A stretch of 20,393 nt of DNA from Dietzia timorensis (GTDB lineage: Bacteria; Actinomycetota; Actinomycetes; Mycobacteriales; Mycobacteriaceae). The stretch lies in contig NZ_DYXM01000243.1 of NCBI RefSeq assembly GCF_020742175.1, positions 1-20,393 of the forward strand, given 5' to 3'. The translations under genes were made by a program, and so were the position numbers. Below, piece by piece: positions 6,873 to 14,773 of this stretch; the stretch's first letter is position 1, and every line of letters begins with the position of its first letter. A model generated the notes under the pieces. It searched no databases and had not been told where the DNA came from. It was given only the letters and a program-made list of their open reading frames with translations.

Positions 6873-8576
6873 TCACGATTGCGCGTGATCGTCGACAGCG
6901 TCGGCTCGGCTGCCGTCGATCCCCGCCCAGGCGTCCGGATCGTGGCGGACGAGTATCACCGTGCGGGATCGGCGCGCGCCGGGCAAGTCCCGTCCGTCGA
7001 GAATCTCGAGGATCGCGGCGCGCCCGTCGGCGTCGAGGTGCTCGGTCGGTTCGTCGAGCAGCAGGATCGGCGCGTCGGTGAGCAGCGCTCTCGCGAGCAG
7101 GAGCCGGCGACGTTGCCCTCCGGAAAGCGCGGCCCCGCCGCCGGTGAGCACCGTCGACAGCCCCGCGTCCAGAGCACCGACCCAATCGCCGAGCCCGACC
7201 GCGCGCAGCACCTCGGTCATCTGCACATCGCTCGCCTCGGGAGCGCCGAGCGCGAGATTGTCCCGCACGGTGGTGGAGAAGACATGCGCGTCGGAGGCGG
7301 AGAACACGATGTCCGGCGTCGGCCCCGTCACCTCGCGACCGCCGACGAGCACCCGCCCGCCCATCGCCGGCAGCAGCCCCGCGAGAGTGAGCAGCAGCGT
7401 GGTCTTCCCTGCGCCGTTGGGTGCGACAATCGTGCGCCGCTCCCCGCCGGCAATCCTCTCGGAGCGCCGCCCCAGCGAGCCGGTGGACGGCCAACCCCAT
7501 TCCAGGTCTTCCATCACGAGGTCGGGGAGCACCGGCTGCGCGGCGGAACCACCATGTATGACGTCGGAGTCGCCCGTCTCCTCGGCCCTCCCGATCTCGC
7601 GGACCCTGCGCACGGCGCCCTGCGATCGCACCCACGCCGTGGCCGCGGCGGGAAGCGCGTCGACGGCCTCGAACGCGGCCAGCGGAAGCAGTAGAAGCAC
7701 ACCGAGCCACTCGGGCGAATGGCTGCCCGCGGCGCTCACGGCGAGTACGGCGATGAGGATCGCCGAGGCGATTCGCCCGCCCACGGACGCCGCGGAACCG
7801 CCTGCGGCACCGGCCGCTCCGAGCCCCTCGGCCCGCGCGAGTGCCCCGGCGGCGCCCTTCGCGCGGGCGACGGCGGCGCCGACCTCCCCGCGCACCCGCA
7901 TCGTTCCCTGGTCGGCGAGGATCGCGTCGAGCTCGGTGGACCATTCCTCGGACGCCGCGGCACGCTCGCGGTCGACGCGCGCAACGGAGCGGGCGGTGAG
8001 CCACGGCGCCAGCACCCCGGACACGAGAAGTCCGCAGGCGAGCACGGCAGCGGCTGCGGGGGAGAGCAGAGCGAGGAAGGCGACCGCCGCGGCGGAGGTC
8101 ACGGCGGCGACGCCGACGGGGATGGCCACGCGCACGATGGCGTCGCCGATCGCGTCGACGTCAGCCCCTGCGCGCGAGAGGAGCGAGCCGCGCCCGAGCC
8201 GCGACAGACGCCCGGGAGGCAGCCCGGCGAGGCCGGAATAGATGCGCACGCGCGTGCGCGCGACGGCCCGCAGCGCGAGGTCGTGGCCGACGAGACGATC
8301 GAGGTACCGCAGCACCGCGCGGGAAATGCCGAGCGCACGCACCGCCGTCACCGCGACGGTGAGCTCGAGAACCGGAGGCATCTGCCACGCGCGCATGATG
8401 AGCCACGCCGAAACCACGGTGAGCGTCAGCGAGGCGATGAGCGTGAACGACGCCGCCGCCACCGGCGCGACAAGCGAGCGCGCCCGAACTCCCGTGATTT
8501 CCGAAAGGTCGCGCAGCTCGGCCCGGATTCCTCCGTGCGTTGCTTCCGGCGCGGTGCGCTGCTCAGCGGTGCTCAT
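6873..8576 (-). CDS. cydC: CydC, subunit of the thiol-reductant ABC exporter for cytochrome bd assembly
   Basis: A 567-residue half-transporter: an N-terminal membrane domain (about 30-320, six expected spans) and a C-terminal nucleotide-binding domain. CydDC exports cysteine/glutathione-type thiols and is needed for functional cytochrome bd. Walker A is APNGAGKTT (385-393), the signature LSGGQ is at 484-488, Walker B is ILLLDEPTEHLD with Asp508-Glu509, and the switch histidine is in ILVRHDPDAW. The Q-loop is odd: VFSASDAHVF stands where VPQDAHVF-like sequence is usual, so the glutamine appears to be serine. It is the last gene of cydABDC; its ATG lies inside the end of cydD (14-base overlap), which suggests translational coupling. 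The gene assignment (C rather than D) rests on order and on the DAHVF segment. Confidence 0.9.
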   Translation of the reverse strand: MSTAEQRTAPEATHGGIRAELRDLSEITGVRARSLVAPVAAASFTLIASLTLTVVSAWLIMRAWQMPPVLELTVAVTAVRALGISRAVLRYLDRLVGHDLALRAVARTRVRIYSGLAGLPPGRLSRLGRGSLLSRAGADVDAIGDAIVRVAIPVGVAAVTSAAAVAFLALLSPAAAAVLACGLLVSGVLAPWLTARSVARVDRERAAASEEWSTELDAILADQGTMRVRGEVGAAVARAKGAAGALARAEGLGAAGAAGGSAASVGGRIASAILIAVLAVSAAGSHSPEWLGVLLLLPLAAFEAVDALPAAATAWVRSQGAVRRVREIGRAEETGDSDVIHGGSAAQPVLPDLVMEDLEWGWPSTGSLGRRSERIAGGERRTIVAPNGAGKTTLLLTLAGLLPAMGGRVLVGGREVTGPTPDIVFSASDAHVFSTTVRDNLALGAPEASDVQMTEVLRAVGLGDWVGALDAGLSTVLTGGGAALSGGQRRRLLLARALLTDAPILLLDEPTEHLDADGRAAILEILDGRDLPGARRSRTVILVRHDPDAWAGIDGSRADAVDDHAQS

Positions 8577-10170
8577 ACGGCACCTCGATGACGTCGGACG
8601 CCGCGTCGAGCAGGCGGTCGTCGTGGCTGGTGACCAGGACGGTGCGTCCGCCGGCGGCCGCCTCCTCCAGGAGGCGGACGACCTCGCGGGCGTGGTGGTC
8701 GTCGAGGTGTGCGGTCGGCTCGTCGAGCAGGAGTATCGGGCGCCGGCGGGCGAGCTCGGAATCGAGATCGGCGAGGCGCTGCTGCCCCGTGGACGCGCGC
8801 GCCGCGGAGTTCAACGTCCGCTCGGGCGCCGGAGCCTGCGGTAGCCACGCCACCTGCGAGTACAGCGCCTCGCCGGTCGCGACGCGGCCACCCGCGTCGC
8901 GTACCTCGGCGGTTCCGGAGACCCCGTCGCGGACGAGGGCGAGCGCCGCGAGGAGCGCCGTGGACTTGCCCGAACCGTTGGGGCCCGCGAGCGCCGTGAG
9001 CGACCCGGCACCTGCGCGGGCGGTGAGCCCGGCGGGCGCCGCGCCACCGCGGGAGGGGACTGCGAGCGAGGAGAACACGATCTCGAAGGGGGCGGTAGGT
9101 GCGACGTCATCCAGCGGTTCGGTGATGCGCGCACGGGAGCCGGTCGCGGGGTCGAGGAGGGCGAGGACCTCCGCGGCGCCCTCGGCGCCCTCGCGCGCGG
9201 AATGGTAGGCGGCGCCGAGCGCGCGGAGCGGGACGTAGAGCTCGCCGATGATGACGAGCACGGTGAGCCCGGCGAACAGGTCGAGGCTACCGGTGACCAG
9301 CCGTAGGCCGATGCCGACGGCGACGAGCGCGACCGACAGCGTCGCGAAGAATTCGAGCACGGCGCCGGAGAGGAACGCGATGCGTAGCACCCGCATCGTC
9401 GACGAGCGGTGGGATTCGCCGAGGCGGCCGAGCTCGGCGACGGGGGTGTGGGTGCGGCGGAATGCGCGCAGCGTGGGCAGGCCGGCGATGAGATCGAGCA
9501 TCTGCTCCGACAGCACCGCGAGGCCGCGCAGGCGCGCCGACGTACGTCCCTCGGTGAGCTTGCCGATGAGGATCATGAAGATCGGGATGAGCGGCAGCGT
9601 CACGGCGGCGGTGATCGCCGAGGTGAGGTCGAGCCAGCCGATGACGAGAAGGATCGACGGGATCGCTATGAATGTAGAGGCGAGAACGGGCAGGAAGGAA
9701 CCGAGGTAGGGGCCGATGCCGTCGAGCCCCTCGGTGAGGGCGGTGCGCCAGCGCGCGGAGTCGGCGGTGCGGGTGCGCACGTCCATCAACGCGAGCTCGG
9801 CGGCTGCCTGCGTGCGCAGGTCCGCGATGATGCCCGCGGCGGCGAGATGCGCGCTGCGGCGTTCGGCCCACGCGATCGCGATCTGCGCGAACCCGGGCAC
9901 GGCGAGCACGGCGAGGATGCGGCCGGCGCTCGGAGTGGCCGCGCCCGGGTCGAGGGTCGAGGCGCCGATCCAGCCGATGGCGAGGCCGAACGCGACGATG
10001 CTGAGCGTGCGCGCGGCCGCGAGTACCGCGGCGAGCACGATCCAGCGCCGCGCGGGCCGCGACAGTGTGAGCAGCCGCGGGTCGATCGGCGCCCGCGACA
10101 GCCCGGGGACGACCGCCTCCGGTTCCACGCCTGGTTCTGTCCCCGTTTCGACGCCCGCGGACGCGGTCAT
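8563..10170 (-). CDS. cydD: CydD, exporter subunit with an incomplete nucleotide-binding domain
   Basis: A 535-residue half-transporter partnering CydC. After a non-conserved N-terminal extension (about 25 residues) come the membrane domain (about 35-335) and a short nucleotide-binding domain. Walker A is GPNGSGKST (396-404), the Q-loop glutamine is Gln445 in WLPQAPAPE, Walker B is LLLDEPTAHLD with Asp483-Glu484, and the switch His is in LVTSHDDRLLD. Only 38 residues separate Gln445 from Asp483; a standard ABC domain has roughly twice that, covering the helical subdomain and LSGGQ. Here the corresponding sequence is ERTLNSAARASTGQQRLADL, so the signature is at best degenerate (STGQQ). The frame is open across the region and neither alternative frame hides the missing part, so a simple frameshift is unlikely. 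ATGA overlap with cydB. Confidence 0.88.
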   Translation of the reverse strand: MTASAGVETGTEPGVEPEAVVPGLSRAPIDPRLLTLSRPARRWIVLAAVLAAARTLSIVAFGLAIGWIGASTLDPGAATPSAGRILAVLAVPGFAQIAIAWAERRSAHLAAAGIIADLRTQAAAELALMDVRTRTADSARWRTALTEGLDGIGPYLGSFLPVLASTFIAIPSILLVIGWLDLTSAITAAVTLPLIPIFMILIGKLTEGRTSARLRGLAVLSEQMLDLIAGLPTLRAFRRTHTPVAELGRLGESHRSSTMRVLRIAFLSGAVLEFFATLSVALVAVGIGLRLVTGSLDLFAGLTVLVIIGELYVPLRALGAAYHSAREGAEGAAEVLALLDPATGSRARITEPLDDVAPTAPFEIVFSSLAVPSRGGAAPAGLTARAGAGSLTALAGPNGSGKSTALLAALALVRDGVSGTAEVRDAGGRVATGEALYSQVAWLPQAPAPERTLNSAARASTGQQRLADLDSELARRRPILLLDEPTAHLDDHHAREVVRLLEEAAAGGRTVLVTSHDDRLLDAASDVIEVPYEHR

Positions 10171-11222
10171 GACTTCTCCGCGGATCCCTCGGTGCTCGCG
10201 GTCGCGGGGAGCGCGACCGGGTCGGCCGAGATCCGCTTACTGAACACCCAGTACGTCCACCCCTGGTACAGGATGACGAGCGGGGTGATGAACGCGGCGG
10301 TCCACGTGAGGATCGTGAGGGTGTACTCGCTCGAGGAGCCGTTGTGGATGTTCAGCGAGAACGCCGGGTCGACCGAGCTGGGCATGAGGTTGGGGTACAG
10401 CGACCCGAAGATCAGCGCGGTGACGGCGAGCGTCGCGATCGACGTGGCGGTAAACGCGATCCCGTCGCGGTGCCCGGCGAGCGCAGCGATTCCGCCGACG
10501 ACCCCGAGAAGCGCGAGCGCTGCCACGACCCACGTCCAGTCCTTCCCGTAGGAGAGCTGCGTCCACAGCACGAACGCCGCGCCTGCCACAGCGGCGAGGC
10601 CGCCGACTATCGGGGTGAGGCGCGAGGCCTCGTCGCGCAGCGTGCCGGTGGTCTTGAGTCGCAGGAACGCGAGCCCGTGGAGGAGGAACACCAGCGTGAA
10701 CGCGACGCCGCCGAGCAGCGAGTACGGGTGGACGAAATGCACCAGTGTCTCGGCGCCCGAGGACAGTCGCTGCTCGGAGTCGAGCGGCAATCCGGCGAGC
10801 ATCGACGAGATTGCGATTCCCCAGATGAGTGGGGTCGCCGTGGAACCGGCAACGATTCCGGCGTCGCACCAGCGGCGCCAGCGATCGGTGTTGACCTTCG
10901 AGCGCCACTCGAGCGCGACGGCGCGGAAGATGAGCGCGAGGATGATGCCGAACAGGCCGAGGTACAGGCCCGAGAACATCGTCGCGTACCACTCCGGGAA
11001 CGCGGCGAACATGGCGCCACCGGCGACGATGAGCCACACCTCGTTGCCGTCCCACACGGGGCCGATCGTCGTGATGATCGCCGTGCGCCGCCGCTCGTCC
11101 TTACCGAGCATCGGCAGCAGCATGCCGATGCCGAAGTCGAAGCCCTCGAGCAGGAAATACCCGGCGAACAGCACCGCGACGAGGACGAACCACAACACTT
11201 CGAGTTCGATTCCGAAAATCAT
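10167..11222 (-). CDS. cydB: Cytochrome bd ubiquinol/menaquinol oxidase subunit II
   Basis: A 351-residue integral membrane protein, the second core subunit of cytochrome bd, a high-affinity terminal oxidase. The N-terminus MIFGIELEVLWFVLVAVLFAGYFLLEGFDFG and the block GPVWDGNEVWLIVAGGAMFAAFP are characteristic CydB sequence. It is rich in hydrophobic spans, eight or nine as expected. Its start overlaps the cydA stop as ATGA (11219-11222) and its stop overlaps the cydD start the same way, so the three are translated as a coupled set. The length is slightly below the E. coli protein (379 residues), normal for actinobacteria. Confidence 0.95.
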   Translation of the reverse strand: MIFGIELEVLWFVLVAVLFAGYFLLEGFDFGIGMLLPMLGKDERRRTAIITTIGPVWDGNEVWLIVAGGAMFAAFPEWYATMFSGLYLGLFGIILALIFRAVALEWRSKVNTDRWRRWCDAGIVAGSTATPLIWGIAISSMLAGLPLDSEQRLSSGAETLVHFVHPYSLLGGVAFTLVFLLHGLAFLRLKTTGTLRDEASRLTPIVGGLAAVAGAAFVLWTQLSYGKDWTWVVAALALLGVVGGIAALAGHRDGIAFTATSIATLAVTALIFGSLYPNLMPSSVDPAFSLNIHNGSSSEYTLTILTWTAAFITPLVILYQGWTYWVFSKRISADPVALPATASTEGSAEKS

Positions 11223-12817
11223 CGTCCCTCGTCCTTTCGATCGTCGCTCGCGGCCGCGCCGCTCGAGGTGAAGGACACGGGGGCTTCGGCCGAGTCGGCC
11301 GCACCCGAGTCCGCGCCCGCGGGCGAGCCGTACCCTTCGCCGTCATCGGCGGGGCCGTCCGAGGTCGGTGGGCCGGCGAGCACCGTCTTGCGGATGAGCC
11401 AGAACCACACGACGAACAGGGCGCCGTAGACGAGGGTGAAGCCGATGAGCGTGGTCCACACGGTCCACGTGGCGTGGTCGGAGACGCCCATGTCCACGAG
11501 CAGGCGGATCTGTTCGGTCCGCGGGTCGCCGCGCGATTCGGGGTTCGGGTGCACCACCCACGGCTGGCGGCCCATCTCGGTGAAGATCCAGCCCGCCGAG
11601 TTCGCCAGGAACGGCATCGGCAGGGACACCAGGGCGAGCGTGGACAGCCACGTGCCCCGTCGATCGGTGGGGATCTTTCCCTTCCGGGTGAACCACCAGG
11701 CGACGACCGCGAGGAGGAACGAGAAGGCCATGAGGCCGATCATCGCGCGGAAGGACCAGTAGGTGACGAAGAGGTTGGGGGCGTAGTTGCCGGGTCCGTA
11801 CATGGCCTGCGACTGCGCCTGCAGGTCCTGGACCCCCTCGAGGGTGACGCCGCTGAACTTGCCTTCGGCGAGGAACGGAAGCACGAACGGCACCTTGATG
11901 AGGTGCATCACCGAATCGCAATTATTGTGCGTGCCGACCGTGAGGACGGAGAACATCGGATCGCTCTCGGTGTGGCACAGCGATTCCGCCGACGCCATCT
12001 TCATCGGTTGCTGCTCGAACATGAGCTTGGCCTGCGTGTCACCGGTGAAGAACAGGCCGAAGCTCGCGATGACGACCGTGACGATGCCGACGAGCAACGC
12101 CGGGCGGTGCGCGGAGGCGCGGACGTTTTCGGGCGCGGAATCCGCCGCGGAATCCGCCCCGTCCGCAGCTTCCGCCACGCCGCGCCGCGCCTCGCGCACC
12201 ATCGACCAGCAGGCGACGCCGAGGACGAACGTGCCTGCGGTGAGGAACGACCCGGCGACCGCGTGGGAGAACGCGGCGAGAGCGGTGTTGTTGGTGAGCA
12301 GCGCGACGAAGTCGACGAGCTCGGCGCGCCCGGTCTCCGGGTTCCATTCGGCGCCGACCGGATGCTGCATAAACGAGTTCGCGACGATGATGAAGTACGC
12401 CGACAGGTTGACCGCCACCGCGACGATCCAGATGCACGTGAGGTGTAGCCAGCGCGGCAGGCGGGTCCAGCCGAAGATCCACAGACCGAGGAACGTCGAC
12501 TCGAGGAAGAACGCGGCGAGACCTTCGAGTGCGAGCGGCCCGCCGAAGACGTCTCCGACCGTGCGGGAGAATTCCGACCAGTTCATCCCGAACTGGAACT
12601 CCTGCACGATGCCCGTGACCACGCCCATGGCGAAGTTGACGAGGAAGACGGTGCCGAAGAAGCGTGTCGCGCGGTACCAGCGTGGGTTGTCGGTGGCGAC
12701 CCACATGGTCTGCATGAACGCGACGAGTGGCGCGAGTCCGATGGTCAGCGGGACGAAAATGAAGTGGTAGACGGTGGTGATTCCGAATTGCCACCTGGAG
12801 ATATCGACTAGGTCCAT
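11219..12817 (-). CDS. cydA: Cytochrome bd quinol oxidase subunit I
   Basis: A 532-residue membrane subunit that binds quinol and the haems of cytochrome bd and reduces O2 to water. I start it at ATG 12817 (MDLVDISRWQFGITTVYHF) because this is the conserved family N-terminus; a GTG at 12847 is in frame but adds non-conserved residues. AAGGGA lies about 12 bases before ATG 12817. His18 and His185 stand at the positions of the haem b595 and b558 ligands of the E. coli enzyme (His19, His186). QQPMKMASAE and GRQPW are present. The quinol-binding loop looks like the short (S) type. After the last span there is a tail of about 45 residues rich in Ala, Gly, Ser and Asp, probably disordered and cytoplasmic. 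First gene of cydABDC. Confidence 0.95.
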   Translation of the reverse strand: MDLVDISRWQFGITTVYHFIFVPLTIGLAPLVAFMQTMWVATDNPRWYRATRFFGTVFLVNFAMGVVTGIVQEFQFGMNWSEFSRTVGDVFGGPLALEGLAAFFLESTFLGLWIFGWTRLPRWLHLTCIWIVAVAVNLSAYFIIVANSFMQHPVGAEWNPETGRAELVDFVALLTNNTALAAFSHAVAGSFLTAGTFVLGVACWSMVREARRGVAEAADGADSAADSAPENVRASAHRPALLVGIVTVVIASFGLFFTGDTQAKLMFEQQPMKMASAESLCHTESDPMFSVLTVGTHNNCDSVMHLIKVPFVLPFLAEGKFSGVTLEGVQDLQAQSQAMYGPGNYAPNLFVTYWSFRAMIGLMAFSFLLAVVAWWFTRKGKIPTDRRGTWLSTLALVSLPMPFLANSAGWIFTEMGRQPWVVHPNPESRGDPRTEQIRLLVDMGVSDHATWTVWTTLIGFTLVYGALFVVWFWLIRKTVLAGPPTSDGPADDGEGYGSPAGADSGAADSAEAPVSFTSSGAAASDDRKDEGR

Positions 12818-12910
12818 GGGAGAAGCCAATCCCTTCGCACTGCGCACGGGGACGGGCGGCCAAAGTGGCGCGCCGGGTGGCCATCCGGGCCGGTCCGGCG
12901 GTCCCGCCTA

Positions 12911-12956
12911 AGCGCTGTCACGATTTACCCTAAGCCCTCGATGTGCTGAAAGCGCT
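12911..12956. promoter_or_regulatory. Inverted repeat upstream of cydA, candidate promoter/operator
   Basis: AGCGCTGTCA (12911-12920) and TGAAAGCGCT (12947-12956) form an inverted repeat matching at 9 of 10 positions, with 26 bases between, ending about 94-140 bases before the cydA ATG. On the minus strand the interval contains a possible promoter, TTTCAG and GTAAAT with a 17-base spacer, both poor matches. No Rex or CRP consensus palindrome is seen. The remaining 435-bp gap (12818-13252) also has TCCCGTTT (12968-12975) inverted as AAACGGGA (13024-13031). Confidence 0.35.
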
Positions 12957-13082
12957 ACGTTCTCGCGTCCCGTTTTCGGCGCCGTCGAGCCCCGGAGCGA
13001 CGAATGTAACCGCGACCACCGCGAAACGGGAAACCCTAGGAGCCGGTAGTGGATACGCGCTGGTCGTGGCTCGGAATAATGG

Positions 13083-13111
13083 TTGATGTGACACGGAGTG
13101 CCAAATTAAGT
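13083..13111 (+). promoter_or_regulatory. Candidate sigma-A-type promoter upstream of the thioesterase
   Basis: TTGATG (13083-13088), a 17-base spacer and TTAAGT (13106-13111) make a fair -35/-10 pair pointing at the thioesterase gene, in an AT-richer patch. RNA from here would carry a leader of about 135 bases. It competes with the leaderless start described at 13242. Confidence 0.3.
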
Positions 13112-13241
13112 AGATCCCTTTAACATGCCTGGTTCGGGGGTGAAAACACCGCGTTCGGGGTGGCTTCGGAACGGCTGGCTGCACCGGTAGTTCCGCCGCC
13201 GCGGCGCCTGTCGGGGTTCTTCTCGGCGCGCCGCGGGTCCA

Positions 13242-13247
13242 TACTGT
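13242..13247 (+). promoter_or_regulatory. TAnnnT -10 element for a likely leaderless start
   Basis: TACTGT ends 5 bases before ATG 13253, so transcription would start at or within a base or two of the start codon. No Shine-Dalgarno sequence precedes this ATG (context CCATACTGTTAACC), which agrees with a leaderless mRNA. Confidence 0.5.
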
Positions 13248-13252
13248 TAACC

Positions 13253-13726
13253 ATGGCATCGACACCACTGCACCGAATGCTGGGTCAGCCGCGCGCGTTC
13301 CAGATGCTCGCGCGGATCTACCCGCCCCTGCTCGGCGCGGGCATCAGGGTCACCTCAATCTCGCCCGACTGGACGCGCGGGGAGCTCTCGATGCACGTGT
13401 ACCCGTGGAACGCGAACCACAATGGCACCGCGTTCGGCGGCGCGCTGTTCTCGGCGACCGACGTGCTCTACGGGACGATGCTCGCCGGTCAGCTCGGCGG
13501 CGGATTCTCGGTCGCCACGAAAGAGGCGACCGTCCGTTTCCTGCGTCCGGGTCGCGGACGCATGTCGTGCACCGTCGAGGTGCCGCGCACCGAGGCGGAT
13601 CGGGTGATGGAACAGCTGCAAACGTCGTCCGGCGTGGACGTGCGCCACCTCGCCACCCTGTACGACCCCAAGGGGCGCGCCATCGTCGAGGCCGAACATG
13701 TATTGCGGGTGAAGAGGCGCAAGTGA
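13253..13726 (+). CDS. Hotdog-fold thioesterase-like protein (DUF4442/PaaI type)
   Basis: A 157-residue protein with the hotdog-fold signature NHNGTAFGGALFSATD (Asn57-Gly58-Thr59 through Gly62-Gly63), followed by the usual central segment ATKEATVRFLRPGRGRM. Members hydrolyse or bind acyl-CoA thioesters; the substrate cannot be told from sequence. I start it at ATG 13253 (MASTPLHRMLGQPRAFQML) because homologous sequence begins there; the frame is open further upstream to 13160 without a credible start. Its stop overlaps the next gene's GTG (GTGA, 13723-13726), so the two are translationally coupled. It is probably part of a short plus-strand unit with the next one or two genes. Confidence 0.78.
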   Translation: MASTPLHRMLGQPRAFQMLARIYPPLLGAGIRVTSISPDWTRGELSMHVYPWNANHNGTAFGGALFSATDVLYGTMLAGQLGGGFSVATKEATVRFLRPGRGRMSCTVEVPRTEADRVMEQLQTSSGVDVRHLATLYDPKGRAIVEAEHVLRVKRRK

Positions 13727-14382
13727 GCAAGGATCCTCGCCCGGAAACCGGCCCGCCCGCGGACCCGTCCGCGCCGGCCGGGGACATCGAGCGCCGCGAG
13801 AACCGGCAGCCCTCCACGCTGCGTCGGGCGGCGCGCTCGACCGGGAACGCTGTGGCGCTCGCGGCCCACGAGGTGCGCAACGCCCCGGCCCGCGGGTGGC
13901 TGTTCGCCGAGCGGGTTGCCGCGCTGGCCGCGCGTGCCGGCGACACGCGCGTGGCGATGTCCGACGTCATCCAGGCCTTGTGGGAGTTGGCCGAGAACTC
14001 CGAGGCCAACGTGATGCACGTGGTCAACGGGCCGCTGGGTCCGGAGCGGACGAACATGCGGCTGTCGCCGAAGGAACTGCGCGCGCAGGCCGAGGGTGCT
14101 GGCGGCGCGGCGCAGCGGCCCGGCGCGATGGGCGAGAGCGAAACCCACTATGCGGCGGACGGCGAGACTGACTCCGATGCCGGCCCGCGGGTGCGGATGC
14201 AGACCGGCGGAATGCTCAGCTCGGACGAGGCCGTGATGGTCGAGCTCGACGTGCCCGAGCGCCATCTCGACGCTGTGATCGCCAAGCTCGAGGCCGTGGG
14301 GCTGGCCACGGAGGAGCTCGGCAGGCAGTTGCGCGGCTTGCCCTCGCACGCGCTCCCGCTGCGCGGCGGCAAACGCCGGTAA
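13723..14382 (+). CDS. Hypothetical protein coupled to the thioesterase
   Basis: A 219-residue protein starting at GTG 13723, inside the thioesterase stop. I do not recognise it. It is Ala/Arg/Glu-rich with no signal peptide or membrane span. Residues 1-30 are charged and Pro-rich, probably disordered; about 30-100 look helical (LRRAARSTGNAVALAAHEVR, WLFAERVAALAARAG, VIQALWELAENSE); about 115-155 are low-complexity. The last 60 residues look like a small alpha/beta unit (VMVELDVPERHLDAVIAKLE, AVGLATEELGRQL) and then a basic tail ending GGKRR. The reading frame is well supported by codon pattern and by the overlap. No function can be given. Confidence 0.7.
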   Translation: MSKDPRPETGPPADPSAPAGDIERRENRQPSTLRRAARSTGNAVALAAHEVRNAPARGWLFAERVAALAARAGDTRVAMSDVIQALWELAENSEANVMHVVNGPLGPERTNMRLSPKELRAQAEGAGGAAQRPGAMGESETHYAADGETDSDAGPRVRMQTGGMLSSDEAVMVELDVPERHLDAVIAKLEAVGLATEELGRQLRGLPSHALPLRGGKRR

Positions 14383-14427
14383 CCTCGCAGACGTCCCGAT
14401 GGGACCACCGACGATAAGGAGCGCGTT

Positions 14428-14742
14428 ATGGTTCTCGAAAGCGGCACGCTGCCCGTGATCCCCGGTAAGGAAGAGGAATTCGAGGCGGCATTCGAGCAGG
14501 CCAAGAGCCTCATCGCCGGATCCCCCGGCTGCATTTCCGTCGAGCTTCGCCGCAAGGTCGAGGTGCCGAACGAATACCTTCTGCTCGTGCAATGGGAGAC
14601 GATCGAGGACCACACCGAGGGCTTCCGCGGCTCCGAGGCGTTCACCGCCTGGCGCGAGCTGCTGCACCACTTTTACGAGCCCAAGCCGGTGATGGAGCAC
14701 TTTACATTTGTAGCGGGCGAGACGGGCGTAGCCGGTTCCTAA
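14428..14742 (+). CDS. Antibiotic biosynthesis monooxygenase (ABM) fold protein
   Basis: A 104-residue protein with the dimeric alpha/beta-barrel ABM pattern: MVLESGTLPVIPGKEEEFEAAF, then GSPGCISVELRRKVEVPNEYLLLVQWE and the helix HTEGFRGSEAFTAWRELLHHFY, ending VMEHFTFVAG. The family includes cofactor-free quinol and polyketide monooxygenases and haem-degrading enzymes; small stand-alone members are often of unknown substrate. AAGGAG (14416-14421) lies 6 bases before the ATG. It follows the hypothetical gene after 45 bases, which include a weak 5-bp hairpin (14393-14405), so cotranscription is possible. It converges with the DUF1707 gene across 31 bases. Confidence 0.85.
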   Translation: MVLESGTLPVIPGKEEEFEAAFEQAKSLIAGSPGCISVELRRKVEVPNEYLLLVQWETIEDHTEGFRGSEAFTAWRELLHHFYEPKPVMEHFTFVAGETGVAGS

Positions 14743-14773
14743 CTCGTTTCACCTATGACGGCGGACGTGCCGG

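Noticed and set aside
8700..8900. Frameshift as the cause of the short CydD domain
   Set aside because: Motifs on both sides are in one frame and the alternative frames contain no signature or helical-domain sequence; only an in-frame deletion remains.
11474..12448. Long plus-strand open frames opposite cydA (also 9409-10551 and 10344-11429 opposite cydD/cydB)
   Set aside because: Composition is low-complexity Arg/Glu/Asp/Val; the minus-strand genes are unambiguous.
13125..13190. A 21-codon ORF in the thioesterase leader, possible leader peptide
   Set aside because: No ribosome binding site and no attenuator-like hairpin next to it; chance ORF is more likely.
12930..13268. A 112-codon minus-strand ORF across the cydA/thioesterase gap
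   Set aside because: Non-typical composition, no ribosome binding site, and overlaps the candidate promoters.
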